Shown: positions 46,477 through 57,871 of the stretch, piece by piece
Layout: every line of letters begins with the position of its first letter
Numbering within the stretch: position 1 is the stretch's first letter
From: Adiantum capillus-veneris
Lineage: Eukaryota > Streptophyta > Polypodiopsida > Polypodiales > Pteridaceae
DNA length: 64,000 bases
Direction: 5' to 3'
NCBI GenBank assembly: GCA_014529385.2
Contig: CM043958.1
Coordinates: 84,413,025-84,477,024, forward strand
The notes under the pieces: generated by a model
Seen by the model: only the letters and a program-made list of their open reading frames with translations
Databases searched by the model: none
Told to the model about the DNA's origin: nothing
Made by a program: the position numbers and the translations under genes

Positions 46477-47373
46477 TGTTAGCAGCAAGCTAACACGGAC
46501 ATCATTTTTTGGAGTTCTCTTTGTAAAACATTTATTATTTTGATAAATCGAGAATATTGTAACTTCTATTTTCTCAGATAAACTCTGTAATTAATGAGCC
46601 GGGGCTACAAGCTTCCAAATTGTATTAGTCAGTCATCACCCAGCTTTGGTAGAACTCCAGATTATTAGTTTTGACCACCCAAAAACCTTGGCTAAGGTAT
46701 AAAAGTCAATTTTTGTAAGTTTTTTTTATAAGTTTTGGATAAGAAATACACAACGTGAGCTAACGGGGCTCACTTCCCTCCGGTTGTCACATTGCAATTG
46801 CGTTTGTTGCATTGCAACCGCAGGTAAGAGCTCTACGCATTGACGTAAGCCATTCACAGTATTTTGTAGCTTTTGATGTCGCCGATCCGTGGCCTAATTT
46901 TATCATAACTAGGAATTTATACTTTTAAATCTAAAACTAAGCATAGGCGAGCTATTGGGGCATCATTGCTAAGAATTTAGATGCATTCTGGGTCGAAAAT
47001 GACTAAGTCAAAAATCCACTGCTGTTAATAAAAGCGATTTTGAAAATTGACCTAAAGTGGGGTTTCAGACCATAAGCATGTGTGCTTAGGTCTTATAAAC
47101 TTGTCCTAGAAGTTTCGTTACATTTGGATGTCATTTGATGTTGTAACGGATGTGATTTGCTTGCCGATGAGCCATTGGCTTTTGGTGATTTCAATCACTT
47201 GAAAGTAGCTTGAGTTAGATGCAAGTTGTTAGTTGTTTATTGAGAGATTGACAACCTCTTGTAGCCTTGATGCACTAGTCAAGTCAACTTCGTCCCATGG
47301 TTTGACATATTAATCGTGGTTCTCGCTAATACTGCAGTAAGATAGGATAGTGAGGTTAGACATGCGTCCCACA
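46477..47373 (+). repeat. 5' LTR of element 2
   Basis: 897 bp, TGTTAGCAGCAAGCTAAC...GTCCCACA. TATA box at 46698-46705, hairpin at 46755-46773. About 20 bp of the pyrimidine stretch near 46775 is missing compared with the other copies. Confidence 0.93.
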
Positions 47374-47375
47374 TT

Positions 47376-47396
47376 TGGCGTCGTTGTCGGGGATCG
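47376..47396 (+). other. Primer binding site of element 2 (tRNA-Asp)
   Basis: TGGCGTCGTTGTCGGGGATC, 2 bp after the LTR, matches the complement of the plant tRNA-Asp 3' end except for two C-to-T differences. Confidence 0.85.
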
Positions 47397-49300
47397 AAGA
47401 GACCTAAACTAGGGAAAACATGAGCGTCTTGTGTAGTTGTCCTTTAACTTCCTCTAGGTTCGCCTAGAGTTCAAAACTTTCTTTTAGAAACTGCATAGCT
47501 TAAGATTCTCGTCTTTTGCTATGTAGAGGTAGCTTGGAAGTAATCGTACTTGCTGAGTTACCTTTAGGACTCTAGGACTGTAGATTTAGATTAGGATTTG
47601 GAGAATGACTGGTAGACGAGAGATCAAGGCTCTGAAAAACATTAAAAACACAAGAAAACAAGTGTTTGTGAACACTTTACACAACCCCATTGCATGAGAA
47701 TCTAGGAGTAGGGTAAGTAGGATCCGAGATGGATATCAAAACATTGCTCTCTCTGAAAGAATCAAGTGTGAGTTGTTATTGGAAGTTGCAGAATTTTAGG
47801 TCTACGGCTAGAAATAGCTTGAAAAGACTCGAATCCACTCAATCTGACTGGAGGGTAAGCCTAAGAGTTGTCTGAACCAATAAGTAAGCTCAAAGACACT
47901 TCGAGGTATAAATTTCAAGAGTTGATCAAAACTCAAATTATTTAATTTTTCTTGACATTTTAGGCCAAATTAAGTTTTGACTTGATTCATAGGCTTAAAA
48001 CAGCTCATATAAAGACTGTCTTTGAGAAAATTGCAAAAAAGTGCTCATTTCAAGCCTAAAGTTAATAATCGTGATTATTAACTTTCTACTCTAAATTGAC
48101 CAAGGTTCATACCATTGACTCATTGTATGTGTACAAACAACTTTTGTAAAGGCCCAAGAGATTTGGATCACTAAACTGGCAAAAAACTGGGTAAAAACTA
48201 AAGTTTGTACTAACTTTTTGAATCTTGAGTATAAATTGGAGAAAATTTATCCAAACTTGTTGAAATTTGATCCATAGGCTTATGTTGATGTGATAAACAT
48301 GTATACATTCTCAGTTGCCCAAAAATTTACAAAAATTTATCAAAAGTAAATAATGGCGATTATTTACATCTATCCTATTTTTTAACTTTTTTGACCAAGT
48401 CAGCATACCACTAGTTTCACCATGTTGTAATAAGCCCACAAACCAAATTTGGTAAGATTTGTATTAGTGGATTGAAATTTGTGACTAAAATTGCAAAATT
48501 AGTCTGCAGACAGATAATTGATGATCATTTGATCAAAAATTGTCCAAAATTGATAATACTTGGCTACTGACCTTAACTTAAGGTGCTTAACAGATTTGTG
48601 TCAAAGTTGGGGCAAAAACTTGCAAAAATATAGCTGGAGTAAATAATCGTGATTATATACATCTGCTTCCAAATATGATGATTTTGCAAAGTTGAGTAGA
48701 CCAGAAGGTCAAGCACATCAAGTAGACCTCACAAATCCATTTTGGTGAAATTTGGATCCCAAAAGTGAGACTTAAACCAGATTCTTGAAATCAAAGTCTG
48801 TGATACCAAACAGTTGATAAACTTGATCAGATTTTGTCCAAACTTGTTGAAACTTGTTTAGGGACTCTAACAAGTTGTATACTTGCCAAACCAATCAAAA
48901 AAGTGTAAAAAACTGACAAAAGTAAATAATCGTGATTATTTACTTCTGCTATCCAGAGACATCAATTTTGACTTTTGAACTTATACAGTGATAAACCAAC
49001 ATATTATAAAGCCACAGGGAACTTTTGGGTTCAATCGGATCAAAATTGATACATGTACACTCAGTTTCTAGGTTGCAGATCAAATCTTTGAATTTTTGCT
49101 AAAGTTGAATCTGAAAGTCAAGTTTTTGACTCCCATAGCTCGATTTGCAATTGAAGTGATACACAGAGATCAATCACGAAAATAACAAAAACTCTACTGA
49201 GGAATCAGTGGCTTGACAGAAAGTTGCAATCAAATCAAGTGGAAATCGATGACAAGTAAATCCAAAGGTGAGTACTCTATCCAGGGCTTCATAAGTCTAT
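47397..49300 (+). other. Leader of element 2 with four spaced palindromes
   Basis: Non-coding. Palindromes of consensus TAAATAATCGYGATTATTTA at 48061-48082, 48346-48367, 48639-48660 and 48922-48943 (spacing 285, 293, 283 bp). Between them the text is loosely repetitive (CCAAATTTGGTAAGATTTG-like segments), suggesting old tandem units of about 290 bp. Confidence 0.75.
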
Positions 49301-50968
49301 ATGAATCTTAGATTTCGCCGTGTGCTAGGAAATCAGGGCATACTCAGAGAAACCTCCAATAGAGTATCTATCGAAAAAAGCGTGAATCAAGGCAATTCCT
49401 TGCACACAATTTTTGAAGAAGTCTCAGAAACTTTTTCAGATTCAACATCCGAAATGTCTTCTTACTCGACTCCCTCGGAAACCGGAACGACAGTGCGCTA
49501 AAAGCATATACTATCTTTTTACAACACTAACCGTCATGGAGACTAGGTTTACTTGGACCCTAACAAGGAGTATGCTATTCGCATTGATGACCATGATATT
49601 GAGTTCGAAGAAGAGGTTAGGGCAAACAAACAAGGAAAATGGTACATGGTCGAAAACCCTGATGTGATAGACAAATGGGGGTTAGAAGTAAACACCATAA
49701 TCCCAGATATGTCAGCAAAAGAAGGACCACCAACTTTAGAATTCGAGAGATATGATCAAGTAGACTTGAAGCCTTTGAAACAGCTTAGTACGGATAATCC
49801 TAAGATCGAAGTCTATTGTTGGGAAGATAGAAACATAAAAGATCTTTTGTGGACTTCTCATGCCAAACCAAGACAATTAACGGCCATGAAGATCATCTAT
49901 ATCTTTAAGATCAAAGATAGTGGATCAGCGGACCTACCAATCTATCTGTTTAGGGATTGTTATAACAACAACTTTGTTATGATGACTCCTGAGGAGGTAG
50001 TACAAACCAAATACCAAGGGTATTCCATACGGGATTGGATATTGGGGCAAGGACCAGAAACAATTCCAAGGGATGAACACCGTGAGAGATCATCTGAGAG
50101 TAATGTGAAGAAACCAAAAATCACCTCATTACATAGAAAACCGGGTGACACTAAGCCCAGTCCAGGGCTACATGAGTCACTATTTCCAATAGACTGGTTT
50201 GAAGGACTCAAAATAGCACCAGCTCCGAGAAGACGTGGAGTTGAACCAAACAGACGTATCAGACTAGCTGATTTTCAAAAATGGGTCAAAAAATATAGTG
50301 GATCAGGGGATCCATACGACCACTTAGCAAGCTTTAGGCAAGTGCTAAGAGCAGAGTGTATATTCGATTTCCATATTCAATTTGAGGGGTTTGGAATGAC
50401 ATTAGAAGGAAAAGCATTGACATGGTTCCAAAACATTCCACCCAGGTCAATCATGGACTTGAACACATTAGCTCAAGGATTTGTAGCTGCTTGTTTCAAA
50501 ACGAGGATCAAACATAATATGGTAGCTGAAATCTACAGCTTTAAACAGAAACATGGTGAGTCTGTTAGGGATTGTGCAACTCGAATGAAACAATACATTG
50601 CCAGATGCCCAAAGATAGAGATACTTGTAGAAGAACGACTTGTATCTTTGTTTTTGGAGGGATTGCTAAACAAAGAACTTCATGCTATACTCTATAGTAA
50701 AAAGCATACAACCCTAGAAGCGTGTGTGTTTGATGCTATTGACCTAGGAGACAATTGTGAGATTTTCAACGAGGAAGATGTCCCTAAGGATAACCAAAGC
50801 AAGAAGACAACATCCACTAAACCAGCACAAGTGGGAACGGCTGCTACGGCACCACTCTCGGCCATAGAAGATATGCTAAAAAGGATGAACGACATGATGA
50901 ACAATATGCAAAAAAGCACCTATGAGAGGACCAGGACAAGGGATACCTCCACAGGGACAACCAATTAG
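49301..50968 (+). pseudogene. Element 2 gag (capsid)
   Basis: One frame from MNLRFRRVLGNQG, broken by TAA (49499-49501; E1 has TAT) and TAG (49544-49546; E1 has TGG), then open for 471 codons. The retrotransposon gag capsid domain lies at about 50250-50760: YSGSGDPYDHLASFRQVLRA, LEGKALTWFQNIPPRSIMDL, FKQKHGESVRDCATRMKQYI. A 6-A run at 50910-50915 (5 in E1) shifts the frame just after, giving early termination. The product would assemble the virus-like particle. Confidence 0.88.
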
Positions 50969-51839
50969 GCCACAAAAATGGTGTGCAATCGAGGATAAAT
51001 GGACCAACCATGAGACCCATAAGTGCTACTTTAGACCAAAGTATGATGGGAATGTTCAGTACGTGCCCATGAGGCCATAAGGACAACCCATGTACATATA
51101 TTAGCCTAATAAGGCCCAAGCTCAAAGACCACCAATGGGTATGGAAAGACCTCAACATGTGTTGGGACAACAACCTCTGTATCCACGACATAATGCAGTT
51201 CCTGTAAAGTACATGCACTCTGAAGGAGTCATAGATGAACAAGCATTGGTGCATGTTACACCCTATGCAGAGCCTAGTCCATCTATAGTAATGGTAGAAG
51301 GAGACTTGTATAATCCACATCTACCACCAACGGAAGAAACCGTGACTTATGCTCCACCAGAGTTAGCACCAATGTATTATGTAGCTAATCAAGGTGTCAA
51401 ACCTCCCATGGGAAGACCCATGATGAAGCCTAGAATAGGAAACTGTCATAACTGTGGTGATGATGACCATTGGAAAAACGAATTTCCAAAGCCTAACAAA
51501 AACCTCAAACCAATTGAAGCCTATTGCATACAATGTTGCAAAAAGGGAGGACACTTTCTGAAAGATTTTCCTAAAAATCCTTTGAACAAGGGTAAAACCG
51601 TAGTAAACGTAGTCCAAGTAATGCCTAGTAGCTCATCAGAGAGTGAACCGATTGTTCTAATCAAGGTAATCACTAGAGCCCAGGCAAAGAAAAAGAAACA
51701 CAACTCCTCTATGGATTTGGAGAACACGAAAGTTTCTTCTCAAAGAATCAAAAGAAGCAGAAGCAAAAGATATGAGATGAAAAAACAAAAACAACGAGAA
51801 AGCAAAGAAGCTAGCCCAAGACAAGTTGAAAGAAACTGA
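50969..51839 (+). pseudogene. Element 2 gag (nucleocapsid)
   Basis: Pro/Tyr-rich linker (PEMAPMYY-like, about 51200-51400), then two zinc knuckles that have each lost the final Cys: CHNCGDDDHWKNEF (Phe at 51483-51485) and CCKKGGHFLKDF. E1 retains Cys at both places. A Ser-rich stretch and a basic tail (ITRAQAKKKKHNSS, KRSRSKRYEMKKQKQ) follow. Confidence 0.8.
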
Positions 51840-52930
51840 CAGTGAATTCAAGGAAACAATCGTGAAATCTAGAGGATCCATTCTGGTCGATAAAATTTTT
51901 GAGCCTATTAATTCCAACATGGAAGCCTACCAAGCAAGACTTAAAGCAGGCCAAAACATGAAAAACAAGTGGAAAAAGTATCCATCTTTAGACATGGAAG
52001 CAGCTAAGCTGTAAGCTTATCAAAATTTGGTAAGAATCACGTAAGAAATGCTGGAAAAACAAAAATCCAATCTTGAAAGTATTGCAAACCCTGAAGAGCT
52101 TGCGGTAGAAGAAATGAAAGCAAAATCCGATGTGGTGGCAGAACCCCACCTTGAAACAAACAAACCAGAGCTCATAGTGCCTGACAACAAAGATGCCTTA
52201 GATGAAATTCCATTCGTAGAGGAAAACTGGCCAGGACACTTATGGGAAAAAGTAAGAGAGATCAATTATGGGAGCCTAACTCTAAAGTCAGCTCCTATAG
52301 AAGAAGTCTGGTTGGATAACCTACCTTATGATATAAACATGGATATACAATCCTTGTACGAGGATAGCTGATTGAAATCTTCAGGAATGTCGAAACCATT
52401 GACAAGGTCGAAACCTATGAACAAGGTTGGAGAATATTATAAAGGGGAAGAAGGAAACACCACCCTCCCAGTGTAATATAATGACATTGAAACCATGGCG
52501 ATACTAGATAGTGGAGCTGGCATAGCCATAGCCACTAAAGCAATATGAGAATCCTAGGGACAACCATCCATTAGACATACTCGAATGAAATTGCAGTTGG
52601 CTAACGGACACATTGAGAGACCATTAGGGCTACTTGAAAAAGTGATAGTCAATTCATCTGGACTTTGGAAAAAAACTCAACTATGAAATCATATTGGGAA
52701 GACCTTTTATGCGACAGGTACAGCTTATCCAAGATTGGGAAAACAACTATCTGTACTTGAAGCAAGTGGGATCTATAACAAGAGTAAATCTAGAAGACCA
52801 CACTCCCATCTTGGTTAAACAAAGACACTCCTATTTGGATATGTGGAGCTTCAAAAAACGGAAGCGTAAGACGAGAAGAATATATCTCAGAAAGAGACTG
52901 CATAGTCAAAGCCTATGTACCTAAACCCTT
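51840..52930 (+). pseudogene. Element 2 protease 1 region (retropepsin)
   Basis: Charged linker, then IETMAILDSGAGIAIATKAI with the active-site Asp at 52507-52509, GLLEKVIVNSSG, and the PFMRQVQLIQDWENNYLYLK block that ends this protease type. Stops at 52546-52557 and a deletion near 52660 break it. Confidence 0.75.
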
Positions 52931-53419
52931 TCCAGAGCATTTATTTGAGCCATTCGAGTGGACTCAAATTTTAGCGACAATGGATGTATATATGAATACA
53001 TCTATGTCTACTCAATTTTGCAATGAGGATGGCTACGACATAATTCCCATCTAAATGATTTCAATCCTCAACATTGAAAACTAAGATGAGGAACCCAAGG
53101 ACTTAATGAAAGCTCAACAAGTCTTTTTAAACCTCTATTATGATGCAACTGATGAGTTAGATGAACACTCAGCTACCTCAGAAGATTTGGGGTCAGAAAA
53201 AGAGCATACAAGAGCTAAGTTACTTTTAAAAGGAAGGAAAAGTTTTCTATGCCATCAGTCTCCAGTAAAATACAGTTCTTGATGCAGATAGATGCTAATG
53301 ATTGTGTCAAGGACAAAATAATTGGCAAATATCCTTTAAAAAAAAACTCAGAAATTTCTCGAACATAGAGAAAGACAAGGAAGGGTACTCAAGAAAAATC
53401 ACAGGATAAGAAATCACTC
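52931..53419 (+). pseudogene. Element 2 linker between protease 1 and RT
   Basis: Remnant coding sequence, parallel to E1 20131-20700 (FEPFEWTQILATMDVYMNTS), with stops at 53053 and 53082 and small deletions. No domain recognised. Confidence 0.5.
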
Positions 53420-54988
53420 ATGACCAGAGTCGAGCGGAAAAAGAAATATCAAGAGTTGGAAAAATCTCTAAAGGAGATATACACAACCGGAATGGAAACC
53501 ATGGAAGAGGATGGTAAGGATGTAATGCATGTTCCATCCCATTACAAAAAGTATACTCTCCAAGATCGGAAAATCATAGTTGAACAACTTGTTAGGGAAC
53601 TACGGAAACAGGGCGAGTCTTACGAAGAACCTGAAAACGCTAAAAGGATAGACATGGATGAACCAAGAGAAGAGCCTAGACCTTCTTACATTGCAAATTC
53701 CCTAACAAAAGAAGAAGAAAATCTTTTGCTAATCTTGTTAAAGGAATACAGGGATATCTTCGCTTGGTCTTACAAGGATCTCAAGGGTGTTGATCGAGAA
53801 ATCTATCAACATACCATACCCATGAGAGATGACATAAAACCAAGTAGATAGAGACCATACACGTATAATGAAACATTTGTGGAGAAATTAAAAGAAGAAA
53901 TTGAAAAACTGAAGGAAGCCAAATTCATTTACGAAATTGAACACACCAATTGGGTGTCTCCAATTGTGCTAGTACCCAAGAAGAATGGAAAATTACGAGT
54001 GTGTGTTAATTTCAAAAAGGTGAATGTAGCTACCATCAGAGACAACTTTCCTCTTCCTATAACTGAGCATGTTTTAAAACGAGTTCCAGGAAAAGAAGCT
54101 TACAGCTTCTTAGACGGCTTTTTGGGATACAATCAACTTTTGGTTGACCCAAAACATCAACATAAAACTGCTTTTGCAACTGAATGGGGTATATTTGCCT
54201 ATCGGGTTATGCTGTTTGGGTTAACTAATGCTCCAGCCACGTTTCAAAGGTTGATGAGCCATGCTTTCAAAGAGTATCTTAGGAAATTCTTAGAAGTATA
54301 TATGGATGATCTATGCGTACATTCATCTATCCGGGCTAATCATGTTGAACACCTCAAAAAGGTATTCGAAAAATGTAGACTTTATAGGATTTTTTTAAAT
54401 CCTGAAAAGTGCACATTCATGGGTAGACAAGGCAAAATTCTTGGACATATAGTGTCTAAAAATGGCATCGCTACTGATATTGAGAAGATTCATGTCATTA
54501 TAGATTTGCCTAGACCAACAACAGTCAAGGGGGTACAAGCCTTCATGGGACATTGCGGATATTATCGACGGTTCATCTACATGTACGCTATAATTGCAAA
54601 ACCCATGTATAGCTTGATTACGCACTTTGAATGGACCAAGACCTATGAAGAATCCTTCATGAAGCTTAAGAAAGCTCTCACCTCAGCTCCACTATTGAAA
54701 GCACCAGATTGGGATAAGGTATTCCACGTACATGTAGATGCTTCTAATTTTGCTATCGGCTGTATACTAGCTCAAGCAGGAGACGGAAAAATTGACTTTC
54801 CTATTTCTTATGCTAGTCGAAAATTGAACATGGCAGAAAAGAATTACACCACCACCAAAACAGAAGGATTAGGAATGATCTATGCCGTTAAAAAGTATAA
54901 ACATTACCTATTAGCCAGCAAGTTTGTGTTCTGGACCACAATAATTTGTTGTATTTGGTTAACAACCCATGCAGCACAGGGAGAATAA
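53420..54988 (+). pseudogene. Element 2 reverse transcriptase and RNase H
   Basis: A frame open except TAG at 53849-53851 (E1 has CAA). RT blocks: WVSPIVLVPKKNGKLRVCVN, FPLPITEHVLKRV, YSFLDGFLGYNQ, AFATEWGIFAYRVMLFGLTN, YMDD at 54299-54310, and thumb MGHCGYYRRFIYMYAIIAKP. RNase H: FHVHVDASNFAIGCILAQ, NYTTTKTEGLGMIYAVKKYK. A frameshift near 54935 replaces the expected FVDHNNL by FWTTIIC. Copies RNA into DNA and removes the RNA strand. RT itself looks catalytically complete. Confidence 0.95.
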
Positions 54989-55575
54989 TGATCATTCTTC
55001 TCGAATTTGATTTGATTGTGGTTGTAAAAAAAGAACTACCTATCAACGAGCAGATCATTTGTCAAGGATTGTTTCAGGAGAATCACCCAAATGGGGAGAT
55101 GATGATCTACCAGATGCCTATTTGTTCTCGGGGAAATGATACCTAGAGGGTCGAAAAACATTGTGTCATTAATAACGATAGCTCAAGTGGATTCACAAAT
55201 ACCACTTCCTATCACAATCGGATTAATCGAGCAATCGGCTATGTATCAATTACTAGCTGGAAGGCTATACAAAAGAAATCAGGACGGGATATTGCTTTTA
55301 TGCATTAACCCTGAAGAAAAAGAACAGTACCTAAGTCAAGCACATGTTACCATAGTAGGACTTCACTTTGCGGAAGACCAAACTATGCAACGAATCTTGA
55401 GACTTGGAGTATTTTGGCCGAGTATAAGGAGAGATGTTAGATCTTTTGTAAAGGATTTCCCTCAATGTCAAAAACAAACACCCATTCCTCATATAATATT
55501 GTTTCAAATGTCACTTGTTCGTAAGTGGAGTAATTATCTGGTTAGTTACTTATCGAGCCAAACATTCTTGAGGAT
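54989..55575 (+). pseudogene. Element 2 first H2C2 zinc-binding module
   Basis: 55136-55579 encodes MYQLLAGRLYKRNQDGILLL, CINPEEKEQYLSQAHVTIVG, LHFAEDQTMQRILRLGVFWP, SIRRDVRSFVKDFPQCQ. This is the shape of an integrase H2C2 domain including its usual run-in, with the first Cys changed to Phe (E1 keeps CLLC). It is followed by RKWSNYLVSYLSSQTF, which normally precedes the single H2C2 of plant Ty3 elements. Confidence 0.7.
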
Positions 55576-56890
55576 ATGAGTAAACGCCGTGAAAGAGCAA
55601 TTGAAACTAAAGCAAGAGACTATGCTCTTATTGGGAACCAATTTTATCGGAGAGGTAAAGATCAACATCTGCGTCTTTGTGCAAATGAAAACGAGTATGT
55701 TCCAATTATAGAACAAGCACATGCTGGATTAGCTGGAGGTCACTTTTCTAGTGAGACCACAACAAGAGCAATCTTGATGGAAGGCATATGGTGGCCAACA
55801 CTTTTTGCAGATGCTAAAGAATATGTTCGAAGATGTGATGCTTGTCAATGAGCAAAAATGCCAACACAAGTAGATAGCATGCCCTTAAGACCAATGATGG
55901 GGGCTAGAGCTTTCGCAAAATGGGGTATAGATTTTGTTGGACCGATACAACCACTTGCTTATAGAACCCAAGCTCAATATATCATTGTAGCTACAGACTA
56001 TTTGACAAAGTGGACCGAGGCTAAAGTAACTCAAAAGAATGATGCCAGAACCACTGTTGCATTCTTATATGAGTTATGTATTCACAAGATATGGACTGCC
56101 AATAGAGATTGTCAGCGATCGGGGAACTCATTTCCTCAATGAGGTAATAGAGTATTTTCTTAATGAGTTTATGGTCATCCATAACAAATCAGCTCCCTAT
56201 CATCCACAAGCAAACGGACAAGATAAGCATACGAATAAAATTCTTAGCTCGGTTCTAACTAAAATAGTTAGTTCAGGAAGGACAAAATGGGAAATGAATC
56301 TCCATGTTGCTCTATGGGCTTATCGAGTTTCATTCAAAACATCTTTAAATGCTACACCCTTTAACCTTGTTTATGGTCTTGATGCCATACTTCCAATAGA
56401 ATTTCTATTGCTGACATTAAGGGTAGCACAGAATCTTGAGTGAACTGGACATGAATTGTCAAAAAGACTCAAAAATTTGGAAAAGCTAGACGAGCAAAGG
56501 CTAACTGCTGTAGCTCATATCTATGCACAAAAGCGAAAACAAAAACAGTTTGTTGATTCCCACTTAATCACAAAAATCTTTAAGAAAGGGGACTTAGTTT
56601 TAGTCTATTCCCTTAAGTAACACATTTCTAAGTTTAAAAAAAGGAAAACGGACCATTTATCATTGAAGATGTATCTTCAAGTGGAGCAGTAAAATTGTCC
56701 ACCCTAGATGGTGAACCAATGGCTAATTGGATTAGTGGATGTCGTTTAAAGAAATACAATTTGCCACTAACCAATGATTTGCTAGAAAGAATGCATGCAG
56801 CCAAACAAAGGAAGATCAAATGACAGCAGGTTATTGATGAAGCCCAAGAGGAAGCTAGGCTTCGAGTACTCAAGCGAAAAGCTTCTCTCA
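55576..56890 (+). pseudogene. Element 2 integrase (second H2C2, core, C-terminal domain)
   Basis: H2C2: AHAGLAGGHFSSETTTRAIL...RRCDACQ, then TGA (55850-55852; CGA in E1). Core: WGIDFVGPI (Asp 55930-55932), IVSDRGTHF (Asp 56117-56119), but the catalytic Glu is Lys (AAG 56225-56227; GAG in E1). A 1-bp insertion near 56075 shifts the frame. C-terminal part: TKIFKKGDLVLVYSLK, stop, then STLDGEPMANWISGC. Inserts the cDNA into chromosomes in active relatives. Confidence 0.9.
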
Positions 56891-57445
56891 AGAATCAACA
56901 GACACCGATTCCCATTAGACACTTTGGAAATAGAGGATCGACAATGGGAATTACCTAAAGACACAGTTTCAACAGATGATGACTGGTTAGACGGAATGGA
57001 CCTGCGCATCAAAGTACAGCTCAACAATCATAGCACCAATGCTTTGATCGACACAAGAGCTAGAGTAAATGCAGTCAGTTATTCCACATACAAGAAGGAA
57101 ACGAGTCAAGCATTGACGGCAGGAATGGAGACAATCAAAGGATGCAACAAGAATCCAACTCCAACATTGGGAATAGTCAACTTGAACGTGATAGTACATG
57201 GATGTTCATGTCCTCATCAGTTTGTATGCTTGCCAGATGAACACATGAATGAAATGATGATTCTTGGAATTTCCTGGATGTGTACATACAAAGTAGTACC
57301 AGATTGGGATACAAATCATCTTAAGCTATCACCTAAAGGAGGGCAACTCATTGTTCCAATTGCACCAAGCAAGGAGGAATGGAAAAGAAGTAATCATCAG
57401 ACCAAACCACGAAGTAGTCAATCTTCTCCATTCCCTCGACAATGA
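56795..57445 (+). pseudogene. Element 2 second, post-integrase retropepsin-like domain
   Basis: About 216 open residues. NNHSTNALIDTRARVNAVSY holds an active-site-like D(T)RA with Asp at 57050-57052 (DTG expected; E1 has DT-stop-A). Then TLGIVNLNVIVHGCSCPHQF and MMILGISWMCTYKVVPDWDT, the flap-side and ILG...W...DW strands of a retropepsin. Protease 1 lies 4.5 kb upstream, so the element had two such domains. The start (56795) follows the integrase tail in a different frame, so it may once have been fused to pol. Could also be a non-catalytic retropepsin fold. Confidence 0.65.
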
Positions 57446-57871
57446 AATGCTACATGTAGCATGCAAGGAGTTAGGAAAATTTGGGTACCAAAAGCACAGT
57501 TTAAGGATAAGATGATTCAGATCTAGGTGCCTAAAACTTCACCGACAAAACAAAAGAAGGTTCCAAGGGTTAAAACACAAACACGAGCATCTCCAAAAAG
57601 GGAACCTAACATGGAAATGGTTTGGAAGAAAAAGGAGCACTTATCTTCTCCACAAACCATGAAACCAATCAAGCAATGGCGAGTTATGTCTCAACAGACT
57701 CCACCACACCATGCAGCACCAAGCCGACCAAGCTACCAATGGCGAGAAAAAGCTCGACAACAGTCAAAAGTGCTACCAACAGCTCAAGCAATTAGTGTGT
57801 TAAAGCATCCTGATGGTACAATCAAACAAAGAGCACACAAGCTACAAGATTTGCTCTTTGGAAGACATTAG
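57446..57871 (+). pseudogene. Element 2 basic tail after the second protease-like domain
   Basis: A frame rich in Lys, Arg, Pro and Trp (KKVPRVKTQTRASPKREPN, MVWKKKEHLSSP) ending IKQRAHKLQDLLFGRH before TAG. Parallel to E1 35480-36007. Probably the C-terminal part of the same polypeptide; nucleic-acid binding is a guess from charge. Confidence 0.45.

Noticed and set aside
47397-48950. Spaced palindromes as a CRISPR array
   Set aside because: Eukaryotic retrotransposon context, spacing near 290 bp, and repeats imperfect; only a superficial resemblance.
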